Assembly: GCF_009789225.1 (NCBI RefSeq)
Contig: NZ_WSTA01000029.1
Span: 1-37,740, forward strand
Source: Agromyces seonyuensis
Lineage (GTDB): Bacteria > Actinomycetota > Actinomycetes > Actinomycetales > Microbacteriaceae
Length of the DNA stretch: 37,740 nt
Direction: 5' to 3'
The notes under the pieces are model-generated. The model was not told the DNA's origin, ran no database searches, and saw only the letters and a list, made by a program, of their open reading frames with translations. Shown piece by piece: positions 16,993 through 24,980 of the stretch; position 1 is the first letter of the stretch; each line of letters begins with the position of its first letter. The position numbers were made by a program, and so were the translations under genes.

Positions 16993-18041
16993 CCGCCACA
17001 CTCGAGCCCACGTCCGTCGCCCCCGGCGGACCCGACCGTCAGGACGGCAAGCCCGCCGTCGCGGCTCGACTGCGCAGCGCGCTGCGCGTGCTCATCAGCC
17101 CGAAGTACGGGCCGGTGCTCATCACGCTCGCCCTGTTCGTGCTGCTCTTCATCGTCGGCGGGGTGCGGTACACCAACTTCTTCTCGGCGCAGGTGCTGCT
17201 GAACCTCTTCGTCGACAACGCGTACCTCATCGTGCTCGCGGTCGGCATGACGTTCGTCATCCTGACGGGCGGCATCGACCTCTCGGTCGGCGCGGTCGTC
17301 GCGCTCAGCGGCATGATCGCCGCGAGCCTGCTGCAGGCGGGCTGGGGGCCCGAGGTCGTGATCCCGCTCATCCTCGTGCTCACGAGCGTCCTCGGCCTGC
17401 TCGTCGGGCTCATGATCCACGTGTTCGACGTGCAGCCCTTCATCGCGACGCTCGCGGCGATGTTCCTCGCGCGCGGCCTCTGCTACGTCATCAGCCAGTC
17501 GTCGATCTCGATCACCGACCCGACGTTCGTGCAGCTCGCGGTCACGCGCATCCCGCTCGGCGGCGGCGCCTCGATCACCCCGAGCGTCATCATCGCGGTC
17601 GTCGTCGTGGCGATCGCCGTCTGGGTGCTGCACCGCACGCGCTTCGGCCGCACGGTCTACGCGCTCGGCGGCAGCGAGCAGTCGGGCATGCTCATGGGCC
17701 TGCCGGTGGCCCGTACGAAGGTGCTCGTCTACGTCGTCTCGGGCTTCTGCTCGGGGCTGGCGGGCGTGCTCTTCACGTTCTACACGCTCTCGGGCTACCC
17801 GCTGACGGCCATCGGCACCGAGCTCGACGCCATCGCCGCGGTCGTCATCGGCGGCACGCTGCTGACCGGCGGCTACGGCTTCGTGCTCGGCTCGGTGCTC
17901 GGCGTGCTCGTGCTCGGCCTGATCCAGACCATCATCAGCTTCGAGGGCACCCTCTCGTCGTGGTGGACGAAGATCTTCATCGGCGCGCTCCTGCTGGTGT
18001 TCATCATCCTGCAGCGGGTGCTGACCACGCGGCGCCGATAA
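16989..18041 (+). CDS. yjfF: Sugar ABC transporter permease (YjfF-type)
   Basis: 350-residue second permease of the importer. A 40-residue hydrophilic N-terminus is followed by about ten transmembrane helices, with YLIVLAVGMTFVILTGGIDLSVGAVVALSG, VQPFIATLAAMFLARGLCYVI, RFGRTVYALGGSEQSGMLMGLPVARTK and ELDAIAAVVIGGTLLTGGYG. The ATG overlaps the ytfT stop by four bases (ATGA), so it is translationally coupled. Equivalent to E. coli YjfF and Bifidobacterium FruG in an otherwise identical gene order. Last structural gene before the LacI regulator. Confidence 0.93.
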   Translation: MTATLEPTSVAPGGPDRQDGKPAVAARLRSALRVLISPKYGPVLITLALFVLLFIVGGVRYTNFFSAQVLLNLFVDNAYLIVLAVGMTFVILTGGIDLSVGAVVALSGMIAASLLQAGWGPEVVIPLILVLTSVLGLLVGLMIHVFDVQPFIATLAAMFLARGLCYVISQSSISITDPTFVQLAVTRIPLGGGASITPSVIIAVVVVAIAVWVLHRTRFGRTVYALGGSEQSGMLMGLPVARTKVLVYVVSGFCSGLAGVLFTFYTLSGYPLTAIGTELDAIAAVVIGGTLLTGGYGFVLGSVLGVLVLGLIQTIISFEGTLSSWWTKIFIGALLLVFIILQRVLTTRRR

Positions 18042-18090
18042 TACTGAGGACGATCGCGCCGCCGGCGGCGCGAGGCAGGAGCCGCACCGA

Positions 18091-19116
18091 GTGACCGAGG
18101 ACAAGACCCGCGGCGCGACGATCTTCGACGTCGCGCGCCTCGCGGGGGTCTCGCACCAGACGGTGTCGCGGGTGCTCAACAATCTGCCCAACGTGCGGCC
18201 GGCGACGCGCCAGCGCGTCGAGCAGGCCATCGCGCAGCTGCGCTACGTGCCCTCGCAGGCCGCCCGGGCGCTCGTCACCCGTCGCTCGAGGATGCTCGGC
18301 CTCATCGTCATGGGGGCGCCGGGCCAGGCTCCGGCGTCGACGGCGCTGCACTTCAACGAGGCCGCGCGCGACGCCCGGTACGCGGTCATCCAGGCCAGCA
18401 TGGCGCGCGCCGACCCGGCCGAGGTGCGGGCGGCGGCGGAGCTGCTCGTGCAGCAGTCGGTCGAGGCGGTCGTCGTGATCGCGCAGCAGCGCGCCGCGCT
18501 GGACGCACTCGCCGGGCTCGAACTGGGGGTGCCGCTCGTGGCGATCGCCTCGGAGGACCGCGGCATCGCCGCCCGGGTCGGGTCCGACCAGTTCGGCGGC
18601 GCGCGGGCGGCCGTCGAGCACCTCATCGCCCTCGGGCACACGCGGGTGCGGCACGTCGCGGGCCCGCCCGACTCGATGGACGCCGCCGAGCGGCTGCGCG
18701 GGTGGTTCCAGACGATCGCCGATCGCGGGCTGCCGGCCTCGGAGCCGATCATCGGGGACTGGTCGCCCGCGAGCGGGCACGCCGCCGCCGCCGTGATCGC
18801 GGCCGATCCCCAGGCGAGCGCCGTCTTCGTCGCGAACGACCTCATGGCGCTCGGCCTCATGCACGGACTCCGGGAGCGCGGCATCGCCGTGCCGGGCGAT
18901 GTCAGCGTCGTCGGGTTCGACGACCTCGCCGAGACGGCCTACTTCGACCCGCCGCTCACGACGGTGCGGCAGGACTTCGCGGTGCTCGGCCGCAACGCCC
19001 TCACGACGGCGCTCGCGGTGCTCGGCGACGAGGAGGCCGTCGTGCCGACGCCCGCCCCGACGGTGCTCGTCGAGCGCGAGAGCACGGCCGCGCGGGTGGG
19101 GTCCCCCGTCGAATGA
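18091..19116 (+). CDS. LacI-family regulator of the sugar ABC operon
   Basis: 341-residue LacI protein. Helix-turn-helix TIFDVARLAGVSHQTVSRVLNNLPNVRPATRQRVEQAI (residues about 10-47), hinge RYVPSQAARALVTRRS, then a sugar-binding core ending in VFVANDLMALGLMHGLRERG and VSVVGFDDLAETAYFDPPLTTVRQDF. GTG start at 18091 with CAGGAG about 12 bases upstream. It begins 49 bases after yjfF on the same strand and is probably cotranscribed, giving autoregulation through the operators at 12891, 12997 and 13075. That link is inferred from position and site type; the other LacI protein of the window (5630-6643) cannot be excluded. Effector likely the imported sugar or its phosphate. Confidence 0.93.
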   Translation: MTEDKTRGATIFDVARLAGVSHQTVSRVLNNLPNVRPATRQRVEQAIAQLRYVPSQAARALVTRRSRMLGLIVMGAPGQAPASTALHFNEAARDARYAVIQASMARADPAEVRAAAELLVQQSVEAVVVIAQQRAALDALAGLELGVPLVAIASEDRGIAARVGSDQFGGARAAVEHLIALGHTRVRHVAGPPDSMDAAERLRGWFQTIADRGLPASEPIIGDWSPASGHAAAAVIAADPQASAVFVANDLMALGLMHGLRERGIAVPGDVSVVGFDDLAETAYFDPPLTTVRQDFAVLGRNALTTALAVLGDEEAVVPTPAPTVLVERESTAARVGSPVE

Positions 19117-19128
19117 GGCGGCCGCGGC

Positions 19129-19797
19129 TCACGCGGTCGGCAGGTCGGCGAGGCCGACGAGCGGCAGGAACAGCTCGTCGACGATGCCGAGGATGTCGGA
19201 TTCGGCGAGCGGCGCGAAGTTCAGCAGCAGGTGCTGGCGGTAGAGGTCGAACGGGAGCGCGACGACCCGTGCGGGCGGCGGGGCGGTCAGCTCGCCGCGC
19301 TCGAGCGCGCGGGCGACGAACGTCTCCATCATCGGCCGGCGGTCCCGCACGAACTCGGCACGGAGCTCGGCGAACGTCGTGCCGGTGTCGAGGTAGTAGC
19401 TGCCGACGAGCACGCTCATGAGCGGGATGATCGGGGCGCGCGCGGCGTTGGCGCGACGCAGGCCCTCGAGCACGTCGCCGCGGAGCGTGCCCGTGTCGGG
19501 GACCTCGACGGCGTCGCGCCAGAAGCCGCGGGCGAGCGCGGCCTTCACGAGTGCGGGCTTGTCGGGCCAGCGCCGGTAGAGCACGGGGCGGCTGGTGCCG
19601 GCCCGCTCGGCCACCCGCTCGAACGTGAAGCCGTCGTAGCCGGACTCGGAGAGCTCGGCCCAGGCCGCGTCGAGGAGGGCCGCCTCGAGCTCGGGGCCGC
19701 GGCGGCGCGCGGGGCGTTCGGGGGTGCCGGAGCCGGTTCCGGACCCGGCGTCGGGCGACGCAGGCGGGGTCTCATCCGAACGGCTCGCAAGATCCAT
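19129..19797 (-). CDS. TetR-family transcriptional regulator
   Basis: 222-residue TetR repressor. A 33-residue disordered N-terminus (DETPPASPDAGSGTGSGTPE) precedes the helix-turn-helix (LEAALLDAAWAELSESGYDGFTFERVAERAGTSRPVLYRRWPDKPALVKAAL), which is the usual family pattern. The C-terminal ligand domain is variable. The ATG lacks a ribosome site but is exactly six bases after TAAGAT (19809-19804), so the mRNA is probably leaderless. Both the -10 and the start codon are covered by an operator-like palindrome matching a second one 47 bases away, implying autorepression together with control of the divergent MFS pump. Confidence 0.93.
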   Translation of the reverse strand: MDLASRSDETPPASPDAGSGTGSGTPERPARRRGPELEAALLDAAWAELSESGYDGFTFERVAERAGTSRPVLYRRWPDKPALVKAALARGFWRDAVEVPDTGTLRGDVLEGLRRANAARAPIIPLMSVLVGSYYLDTGTTFAELRAEFVRDRRPMMETFVARALERGELTAPPPARVVALPFDLYRQHLLLNFAPLAESDILGIVDELFLPLVGLADLPTA

Positions 19798-19855
19798 TTG
19801 TGTATCTTACATCGGCGGCGTAGCATCCGATGTCCGAGATACATGCCTGTATCTC
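19789..19855. promoter_or_regulatory. Divergent TetR/MFS promoter with two matching operators
   Basis: Operator O2 is a perfect inverted repeat, CGAGATACA (19835-19843), four bases, TGTATCTCG (19848-19856). O1 (19789-19808) has the same 8-4-8 layout, AAGATCCA, TTTG, TGTATCTT, with one mismatch between arms. The rightward promoter TTGTGT (19798-19803), 17 bases, TAGCAT (19821-19826) has its -35 inside O1, and O2 lies just past its start point. The leftward -10 TAAGAT (19809-19804) and the tetR start codon also fall in or at O1. One dimer at O1 could therefore block both promoters. Confidence 0.85.
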
Positions 19856-19876
19856 GACCGTCGTCTTGGAGCACCC

Positions 19877-21346
19877 ATGTCCGCCACCCCGGCCCCCGCG
19901 GCCGCCGCACTCGACCGTCGCACCCTCGTGACCGTGTTCGTGCTCATCGTCGGCGGCCTCGCCGTCATCTTCGACTCGACCATCGTCAGCGTCGCCCTCG
20001 ACACCATCGCCCGCGAACTCGGCGTGCCCATCAGCACCGTGCAGTGGGTGTCGACCGGCTACCTGCTCGCCCTCGGCGTCGCGATCCCGATCGTCGGCTG
20101 GGCGCAGGCGCGGCTCGGCGGCAAGCGCCTCTGGATGCTCGCCCTGACGGTCTTCCTCGTCGCCTCCATCGCCTGCTCCCTCGCCTGGGACGCTTCGAGC
20201 CTCATCGCCTTCCGCGTCGTGCAGGGCCTCGGCGGCGGTCTCATGATGCCGCTCATGACGATGCTCGCCCTGCAGCAGGTCGGCGCCGGAGGCCGCGCGG
20301 GCCTCGGCAAGCTCATGGCGATCGTCAGCCTGCCGATGGCGCTCGGCCCCATCCTCGGCCCGACCATCGGCGGCGTCATCCTCGAGTACCTCGACTGGAG
20401 CTGGCTGTTCTGGGTCAACGTGCCCTTCTGCCTCGTCGGCCTCGCCCTCGCGTGGAAGTTCCTGCCCGCCGACCGGACCGCCGGTCGCGCGAAACTCGAT
20501 ATGGTCGGGCTCCTCCTCCTCTCGCCCGGCCTCGTCGGCGTGCTCTTCGGCCTCTCCAACGCGGGCGACGAGGGCGGCTTCGCCCGCATCGACGTCTGGG
20601 GGCCGCTCGCGGCGGGCGCCGTGCTCGTCGCCGCGTTCGTCGCGTGGGCGCTGCCGCGCCCGAACCGCGCCCTGGTCGACGTGCGCCTCTTCGGCAAGCG
20701 CGCCGTCGGCTCCTCGTCGATGCTGTTCCTGCTCGCGGGCGCCTCGCTCTACGGCGCGATGCTGCTGCTCCCGCTCTACTTCCAGAACATCCAGGGGCTC
20801 AGCGCCCTCGAGGCCGGACTCGTGCTCATCCCGCAGGGCGTCGGGACGCTGCTCACCCGAGTGCTCGCCGGCCGGCTCACGGACTCGGTGGGCGGTCGGT
20901 GGGTCGCGCTCGTCGGCTTCGCCGTCATGGGTGCGGCGACCGTGCCGTTCGCCTTCGCCGACGCGGACACGTCGATCTGGCTGCTCATGGGCGTGCTGCT
21001 CGTGCGCGGCATGGGGCTCGGCGCGGTCATGATCCCCGTCATGTCGGTCGCCTACGTCGGCCTCGACAACGCCGAGGTGCCCCACGCGAGCATCGTCACA
21101 CGACTCGCGCAGCAGCTCGGCGGCGCGTTCGGCACGGCGCTGCTCGCCGTCATCCTCGAGGCGAACCTCGTCGGCGCCGTGGATGCCGCCGACGCCGCGG
21201 ACGCCTTCGACGCCGCGTTCTGGTGGGCCGTCGGCTTCACCGTCGTCGCAATGGGACTGACGTTCCTGCTGCCCGGCCGCACGGCGGTGCGGGCGGCCGC
21301 CGCGGCTGCGGAGGAACGGGAGGCCGCGGCCGCGCTCGCCGAGTAG
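19877..21346 (+). CDS. MFS transporter, DHA2 (EmrB/QacA-like) family
   Basis: 489-residue drug:H+ antiporter-2 family permease with fourteen predicted helices. Hallmarks: motif D1-like VIFDSTIVSVALDTIARELG, STVQWVSTGYLLALGVAIPIVGWAQARLGGKRLWML (motif A), RVVQGLGGGLMMPLMTMLA (motif B) and the antiporter motif C-like MALGPILGPTIGGVI. Likely exports toxic or signalling compounds. ATG 19877 with TTGGAG about seven bases upstream; the frame continuing upstream crosses the operators and is not coding. Divergent from tetR and presumably induced when TetR binds its ligand. Its last 35 bases (21308-21342) are duplicated at 22268-22302. Confidence 0.94.
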   Translation: MSATPAPAAAALDRRTLVTVFVLIVGGLAVIFDSTIVSVALDTIARELGVPISTVQWVSTGYLLALGVAIPIVGWAQARLGGKRLWMLALTVFLVASIACSLAWDASSLIAFRVVQGLGGGLMMPLMTMLALQQVGAGGRAGLGKLMAIVSLPMALGPILGPTIGGVILEYLDWSWLFWVNVPFCLVGLALAWKFLPADRTAGRAKLDMVGLLLLSPGLVGVLFGLSNAGDEGGFARIDVWGPLAAGAVLVAAFVAWALPRPNRALVDVRLFGKRAVGSSSMLFLLAGASLYGAMLLLPLYFQNIQGLSALEAGLVLIPQGVGTLLTRVLAGRLTDSVGGRWVALVGFAVMGAATVPFAFADADTSIWLLMGVLLVRGMGLGAVMIPVMSVAYVGLDNAEVPHASIVTRLAQQLGGAFGTALLAVILEANLVGAVDAADAADAFDAAFWWAVGFTVVAMGLTFLLPGRTAVRAAAAAAEEREAAAALAE

Positions 21347-21354
21347 GCGCCGAA

Positions 21355-21391
21355 CGCGGATGCCCGGGCCCGGCGGACCGGGGCATCCGCG
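21355..21391. terminator. Bidirectional hairpin terminator
   Basis: CGCGGATGCCC (21355-21365) and GGGCATCCGCG (21381-21391) form a perfect 11-base-pair stem with a 15-base GC-rich loop between the convergent MFS and LysE genes. No long T-run, as usual in GC-rich actinobacteria. Confidence 0.75.
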
Positions 21392-21399
21392 TCTCCGGT

Positions 21400-22038
21400 T
21401 CAGGCCGCCGGCTGCCGCTCGAACGCGAGCTTGACGGCGAACCCGGCGAGCACCGCGCCGGAGGCCCGGCGCTGCACTCGCATCGCGCGGGGCCGACCGC
21501 GCAGGAACCGGGCGAGTCGTCCGGCCCCGAGCACGACCAGGCCGTTGACCGCGAGCCCGACGACGATCTGCACGCCGCCGAGGACGAGGAACTGCGGGGG
21601 GATCGGCTGCGCCGGATCGAGGAACTGCGGCAGCACGGCGGCGTACAGCAGCGCGATCTTCGGGTTGAGCAGGTTGGTGACGAGCCCCATCCCGAACAGT
21701 CGGAGCGGACGGATCGGAGCGACCTCGGTCTGCTCGAACACGGAACGGCCGCCCGGCCGCAGCAGCTGCCAGGCGAGGTAGCCGAGGTAGAGCGCGCCGG
21801 CGATTTTGACGACGAGGAAGGCGACGGGAACGGCGGCGAAGAGCGCCGCCAGCCCGAACGCGGCCGCGACGAGGTAGGCGACGAAGCCGACCCCCGTCCC
21901 GGCGAGGGAGATCAGCCCCGCCCGCACCCCCTGCCCGATCGACCGCGAGGCGAGGTAGGCCATGTTGGGGCCCGGCGTCAGCGCCATTCCCAGTTCGACG
22001 AGCGCCACGCCGAGCACGGCCGTCCAGCTCACGAGCAC
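21400..22038 (-). CDS. LysE/RhtB-family amino-acid exporter
   Basis: 212-residue membrane protein with six hydrophobic helices. The LysE signature is clear: LGMALTPGPNMAYLASRSIGQGVRAGLISLAGTGVGF at the N-terminus and MGLVTNLLNPKIALLYAAVLPQFLDP in the middle. Family members export basic amino acids, homoserine lactone, threonine or cysteine; the substrate is unknown. GTG start at 22038 with GGGAGA upstream on the minus strand. It sits alone between the MFS gene and an unrelated operon, flanked on both sides by copies of the same 35-base segment. Confidence 0.92.
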   Translation of the reverse strand: MLVSWTAVLGVALVELGMALTPGPNMAYLASRSIGQGVRAGLISLAGTGVGFVAYLVAAAFGLAALFAAVPVAFLVVKIAGALYLGYLAWQLLRPGGRSVFEQTEVAPIRPLRLFGMGLVTNLLNPKIALLYAAVLPQFLDPAQPIPPQFLVLGGVQIVVGLAVNGLVVLGAGRLARFLRGRPRAMRVQRRASGAVLAGFAVKLAFERQPAA

Positions 22039-22377
22039 GTTCGGTCTCCCGTCGGACTCGCGCGTCGAGCGGGAGCCCGGCGCAGAACGCGATCGCCGTG
22101 AACGCCCATGACGAGGGCGACACCGAGGAGTGTTTCGGGGGTGGTCACCCGGGCAGCCTACGGCCGGGGCGAGGGCGCCCCGGACCGCAGGAGCCCGGCC
22201 GCCGGACCGCGGCGCTGGTCCCGGTCCGGGACGCCTCGAGGAACGCGAGCTCGTGCCCGGCCGAGACGCGGAGGAACGGGAGGCCGCGGCTGCGCTCGCC
22301 GACTGAGCCGGCCGACGGGCCCGGAACGCGAGGATGCCCCGGACCGCGCGGTCCGGGGCATCCTCGTTCCTCGTCGC
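22039..22377. other. Gap holding a duplicate of the MFS gene's 3' end
   Basis: 339 bases without a recognisable gene. Bases 22268-22302 match the coding end of the DHA2 transporter (21308-21342) with one mismatch, and the frame still reads AEEREAAAALAD then stop. Upstream of this the match fades after a short LVPGRD, so only a remnant remains. Read on the other strand, 22231-22268 gives RVSAGHELAFLEAS, resembling the C-terminus of the TenA domain at 28 kb, possibly by chance. Ends with a 38-base palindrome. Confidence 0.55.
22329..22366. terminator. 38-base perfect palindrome, probable terminator
   Basis: CGAGGATGCCCCGGACCGC (22329-22347) is followed directly by its exact reverse complement to 22366. 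It sits 11 bases past the stop of the DUF4387 gene (minus strand), so it most likely ends the AtuA-DUF4387 transcript. As RNA it would form a stem of about 17 pairs. Confidence 0.8.
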
Positions 22378-22716
22378 TCAGCCGACGACGATGCCGGCGA
22401 GCGGGACGTGCTGCTGGCCCGAGTGCATGTCGCGGTCGGCGAACGACCCCTGCACGACGGGGCGGGGCAGCGAGATCTTGATCGCCTTGAGCGCCGGCAT
22501 GCGGAAGACGCGGATGCCCTCGGCCGGCGTGCGGTAGAGCGCGGCGATCGTCGCCGGGTCGGTGACGGCCGATGCCGCCACGCGCTCGAACGCCTCGTCG
22601 GTCGGGAGGAAGACGTCGAGCGTCAGCCAGAACGGGCCGGCGTTCTTCGCGCGCACGAGGTCGGCGACCTCGGCGAGGGTCCGGCTGCTGCTGCTCGGTG
22701 CGACGGTCTCAGCCAC
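22378..22716 (-). CDS. DUF4387 domain-containing protein
   Basis: 112-residue protein covering one DUF4387 domain: TLAEVADLVRAKNAGPFWLTLDVFLPTDEAFERVAAS, then AALYRTPAEGIRVFRMPALKAIKISLPRPVVQGSFADRDMHSGQQHVPLAGIVV. The AKNAGPFW and DRDMHxGQQ stretches are the conserved parts. Function unknown; the domain habitually accompanies DUF1446/AtuA-like proteins, sometimes fused to them, which suggests a subunit of the same enzyme. The start is decided by AGGAGG on the minus strand, nine bases before the GTG at 22716; the frame extends to 22797 but without support. Overlaps the AtuA-like gene by eight bases, so coupled translation is likely. Confidence 0.88.
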   Translation of the reverse strand: MAETVAPSSSSRTLAEVADLVRAKNAGPFWLTLDVFLPTDEAFERVAASAVTDPATIAALYRTPAEGIRVFRMPALKAIKISLPRPVVQGSFADRDMHSGQQHVPLAGIVVG

Positions 22717-24130
22717 GGGGAGCCACCTCCTGGAACTCGGTGCGGAAGAGGTCGCGCTCGTCGGCGACCTCGATGGCGTGCTGCAGCACGAACTCATAGA
22801 CGGCGCCGCGCTCGAACTCGGCGGGCGACGTCGCGAACGCGAAGCTCGGCAGGTGCGTCATGCCTGCGAGCGGCAGGTGCAGCAGCACGGGGTTGGCGGT
22901 CTTCGCGAGGGCGGTCGCGGTCGCCTGGTCGGCGGCGCGCACGCGCAGCAGCACGCCGACCTCGCGGGGTACGGAGCCGCCCGGCTCGAGGTCGCCGAGC
23001 ACCGCGTTGTGGCCGTAGGCGCGCACCTCGAGGTCGTAGTCGGCGGGCTCGAGGCCGAGGAACGCGTGGGCGCGACGGCGCAGCTCGCCGTCGAGCCGTG
23101 CGAGCCAGGCATCCAGGTGCGCGAGGATCTCGGGGTCGCGCACGCCGACGAGCGACATGGTCTCGTAGCCCGCGAAGGCGCTGCCCTCGAGCTTGATCGT
23201 CGGCTGCTCGGCGGCCTCGAAGCGGGAGCCCTCGACGCGGGTCGTGCGCTCGTCGAGCGCCGTGTAGACGGCCGCGCTCGTGTCGAGGATGCCCGCGGGC
23301 TCGCGCATGCGGTACGGGTCGGCGTTCTCGTAGAGCATGTGGGCGGCGACCGTCATCGGGGTGGCGGCCGAGGTGTCGTCGAGCGGGACGACCGTGAAGC
23401 CGTCGTCGTCGATCTCGACCATGACGCCGCCGCCGAGCGGGTCGGTCGTGCACTGGCTGCCGCATTCGACGGTCTTCGCGGCGTGCCAGGCCGGTCCGGG
23501 GGCGATGCCGTGGCGCAGCGCGAGCGCGGCGACCGAGGCGGTGTCGGAGGCGCGGCCGGCGATGACGAGGTCGGCGCCGGCGTCGAGGGCGTCGGCGATG
23601 GGCGCGTGGCCCATGAGTCCGACGATGTGCGAGCAGCGCTCGACGGTCGCCGCGTCGAGCGGGCCCGCCGGTTCGAGGGCGCGGATGCGGCCCGCGGCCA
23701 GGGCGCCGAGCACCTGCTCCTGCGCGAGTTCGCTGCGGATCGTCGCGAGGCGGAACGTCAGCGACTCCTCGTCGGCGATCTCCTGCGCGATGCCGGCGAG
23801 CCAGTCGACGCCGGAGTCGGTGCCGCTCGTGCCCGCGCTCGTGACGACGACGGGGATGCCCGCCGCGCGCGCGGCGACGAGCATGACCCTGAGGTCGCGC
23901 TTCGCCGCGCCGCGCGGGGTCTTCGCGACCCCGGCGCCGAGGTACGAGGGCCCCGAGTCGGTCGAGCCGCCGTCGACGGCGATGGCGTCGGCGCCCAGCC
24001 GGATGCCTCGGGCGACGGTCTCCTCGGGGAAGCCGCCGCCGAGCATGCCGATGGGGAAGACGATGCGGATGGAGTCGCGCTTCGGCGACGGCGCGGGGCC
24101 GGTCGCTTCGGCGGTCAGGGAGTCGGTCAT
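22709..24130 (-). CDS. AtuA-like (DUF1446) acyclic terpene utilisation family protein
   Basis: 473-residue protein of the DUF1446/AtuA family. N-terminal landmarks are FPIGMLGGGFPEETVARGI, DAIAVDGGSTDSGPSYLG and VTSAGTSGTDSGVDWL; the middle holds LVIAGRASDTASVAAL, GPAWHAAKTVECGSQCTTDPLGGG and PMTVAAHMLYENADPYRMREPAG, which are conserved in the family. Pseudomonas AtuA belongs to the citronellol/geranyl catabolic cluster, but its reaction is not known; the many conserved Gly, Asp and Cys suggest an enzyme acting on a carboxylic acid or its CoA ester. ATG start at 24130. First gene of a two-gene operon with DUF4387, driven by a promoter carrying the GntR-type palindrome at 24164-24175. Confidence 0.9.
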   Translation of the reverse strand: MTDSLTAEATGPAPSPKRDSIRIVFPIGMLGGGFPEETVARGIRLGADAIAVDGGSTDSGPSYLGAGVAKTPRGAAKRDLRVMLVAARAAGIPVVVTSAGTSGTDSGVDWLAGIAQEIADEESLTFRLATIRSELAQEQVLGALAAGRIRALEPAGPLDAATVERCSHIVGLMGHAPIADALDAGADLVIAGRASDTASVAALALRHGIAPGPAWHAAKTVECGSQCTTDPLGGGVMVEIDDDGFTVVPLDDTSAATPMTVAAHMLYENADPYRMREPAGILDTSAAVYTALDERTTRVEGSRFEAAEQPTIKLEGSAFAGYETMSLVGVRDPEILAHLDAWLARLDGELRRRAHAFLGLEPADYDLEVRAYGHNAVLGDLEPGGSVPREVGVLLRVRAADQATATALAKTANPVLLHLPLAGMTHLPSFAFATSPAEFERGAVYEFVLQHAIEVADERDLFRTEFQEVAPRG

Positions 24131-24156
24131 TCGTGCACCTTTGCTCGGATCGCCTC

Positions 24157-24185
24157 ACTCTATTTGCTATAGCAAGTGTCGTCAA
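24157..24185 (-). promoter_or_regulatory. Promoter of the AtuA operon with operator in the spacer
   Basis: On the minus strand: TTGACG (24185-24180), exactly 17 bases, TAGAGT (24162-24157). The spacer contains the palindrome TTGCTATAGCAA (24164-24175), so a bound dimer would cover the promoter. The same palindrome, 18 bases long, is found at 25728-25745. Best assigned to the GntR regulator encoded next door at 24288. Confidence 0.85.
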
Positions 24186-24287
24186 CCGGCTCGGGCCCGG
24201 GGCGGGGTTAGCATCGCGGTGTCGCGCGCGGCGGGTGGGCGTCGATCGGATGCCCGCCGGAGCCGGTGCGCGACGGAGGAGGCACGG

Positions 24288-24953
24288 GTGGATCCGGAAC
24301 GCGGGCTGCCGCAGGTCGAGCGGGCGGGATCGCTCGCCGAACAGGCGTACCACGCGCTGCGCGCCGGCATCGCCGACGGACGGCTGGTGCCCGGCGAACG
24401 CGTCACCGAGCGCGGCCTCGCCGCCGCCCTCGACGTGAGCCCGACTCCCGTGCGCGAGGCCATCCGCAAGCTCGAGCACGAGGGGCTGCTGGAACGCGTC
24501 GGCGCCCGCGGTCTCCAGATCGTCGACCACCCGGCCGAGACGCTCGACGAGCTCCGCGAGGTGGAGGTCATGCTGCGCGGCGCCGAGGCGCGCTTCGCCG
24601 CGCGCAAGATCACGCCCGAGGCGGTCGCCACGCTCCGCGGCTACATCGACGAGCTCGTCGCCTCGCGCGACCGCCTCACCCCGCTCGAGCAGTTCGCGCG
24701 CGCGGAGCGCTTCGACGCCGAGCTCGCCCGCGTCGCCGCGAACCCCGCACTGCGCACGCTCATCGAGAGCTACGCGATCTACGGAACGGACCAGCGCACC
24801 CGCACGCTCGACCGCGACGCCCGCGACGACGCCTGGGTCGCGGCGCGCATCGCCGACCACTACGCGATCGTCGACGCGCTCGAGGCCCACGACGAGGAGC
24901 TCGCCGAGCGCATCATGCGCCGGCACGCGCGCTCGTCGATCCCCGATCTCTGA
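24288..24953 (+). CDS. GntR-family regulator (FadR/FCD type)
   Basis: 221-residue GntR regulator. Winged helix at residues about 13-80: LAEQAYHALRAGIADGRLVPGERVTERGLAAALDVSPTPVREAIRKLEHEGLLERVGARGLQIVD, then an all-helical FCD-type effector domain (ELREVEVMLRGAEARFAARKI; HYAIVDALEAHDEELAERIMRRHARSS) in which Asp/His residues usually bind a metal and a carboxylic-acid ligand. GTG start at 24288 with GGAGGAGG five bases upstream. It sits between the AtuA-DUF4387 and RraA genes and is the only regulator in the locus, so I assign it the TTGCTATAGCAA sites in both promoters. No such site lies close to its own -10-like TAGCAT (24209-24214). Confidence 0.93.
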   Translation: MDPERGLPQVERAGSLAEQAYHALRAGIADGRLVPGERVTERGLAAALDVSPTPVREAIRKLEHEGLLERVGARGLQIVDHPAETLDELREVEVMLRGAEARFAARKITPEAVATLRGYIDELVASRDRLTPLEQFARAERFDAELARVAANPALRTLIESYAIYGTDQRTRTLDRDARDDAWVAARIADHYAIVDALEAHDEELAERIMRRHARSSIPDL

Positions 24954-24980
24954 GCGAGCGCCTGCTTCCCGTCGGAGCGC

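Noticed and set aside
19231-22123. Long open frames on both strands (956 and 783 codons)
   Set aside because: They are shadows of the DHA2 transporter and LysE genes; no homology and skewed composition.
22231-22268. Relic of a TenA gene on the minus strand (RVSAGHELAFLEAS)
   Set aside because: Only about 14 residues agree and no other TenA motif is present; the same bases are better explained as part of the region duplicated from the MFS gene end.
22794-24926. Long minus-strand frame (710 codons) across the AtuA-like and GntR genes
   Set aside because: Out of frame with the AtuA-like gene, which has clear family motifs; the composition is that of a shadow.
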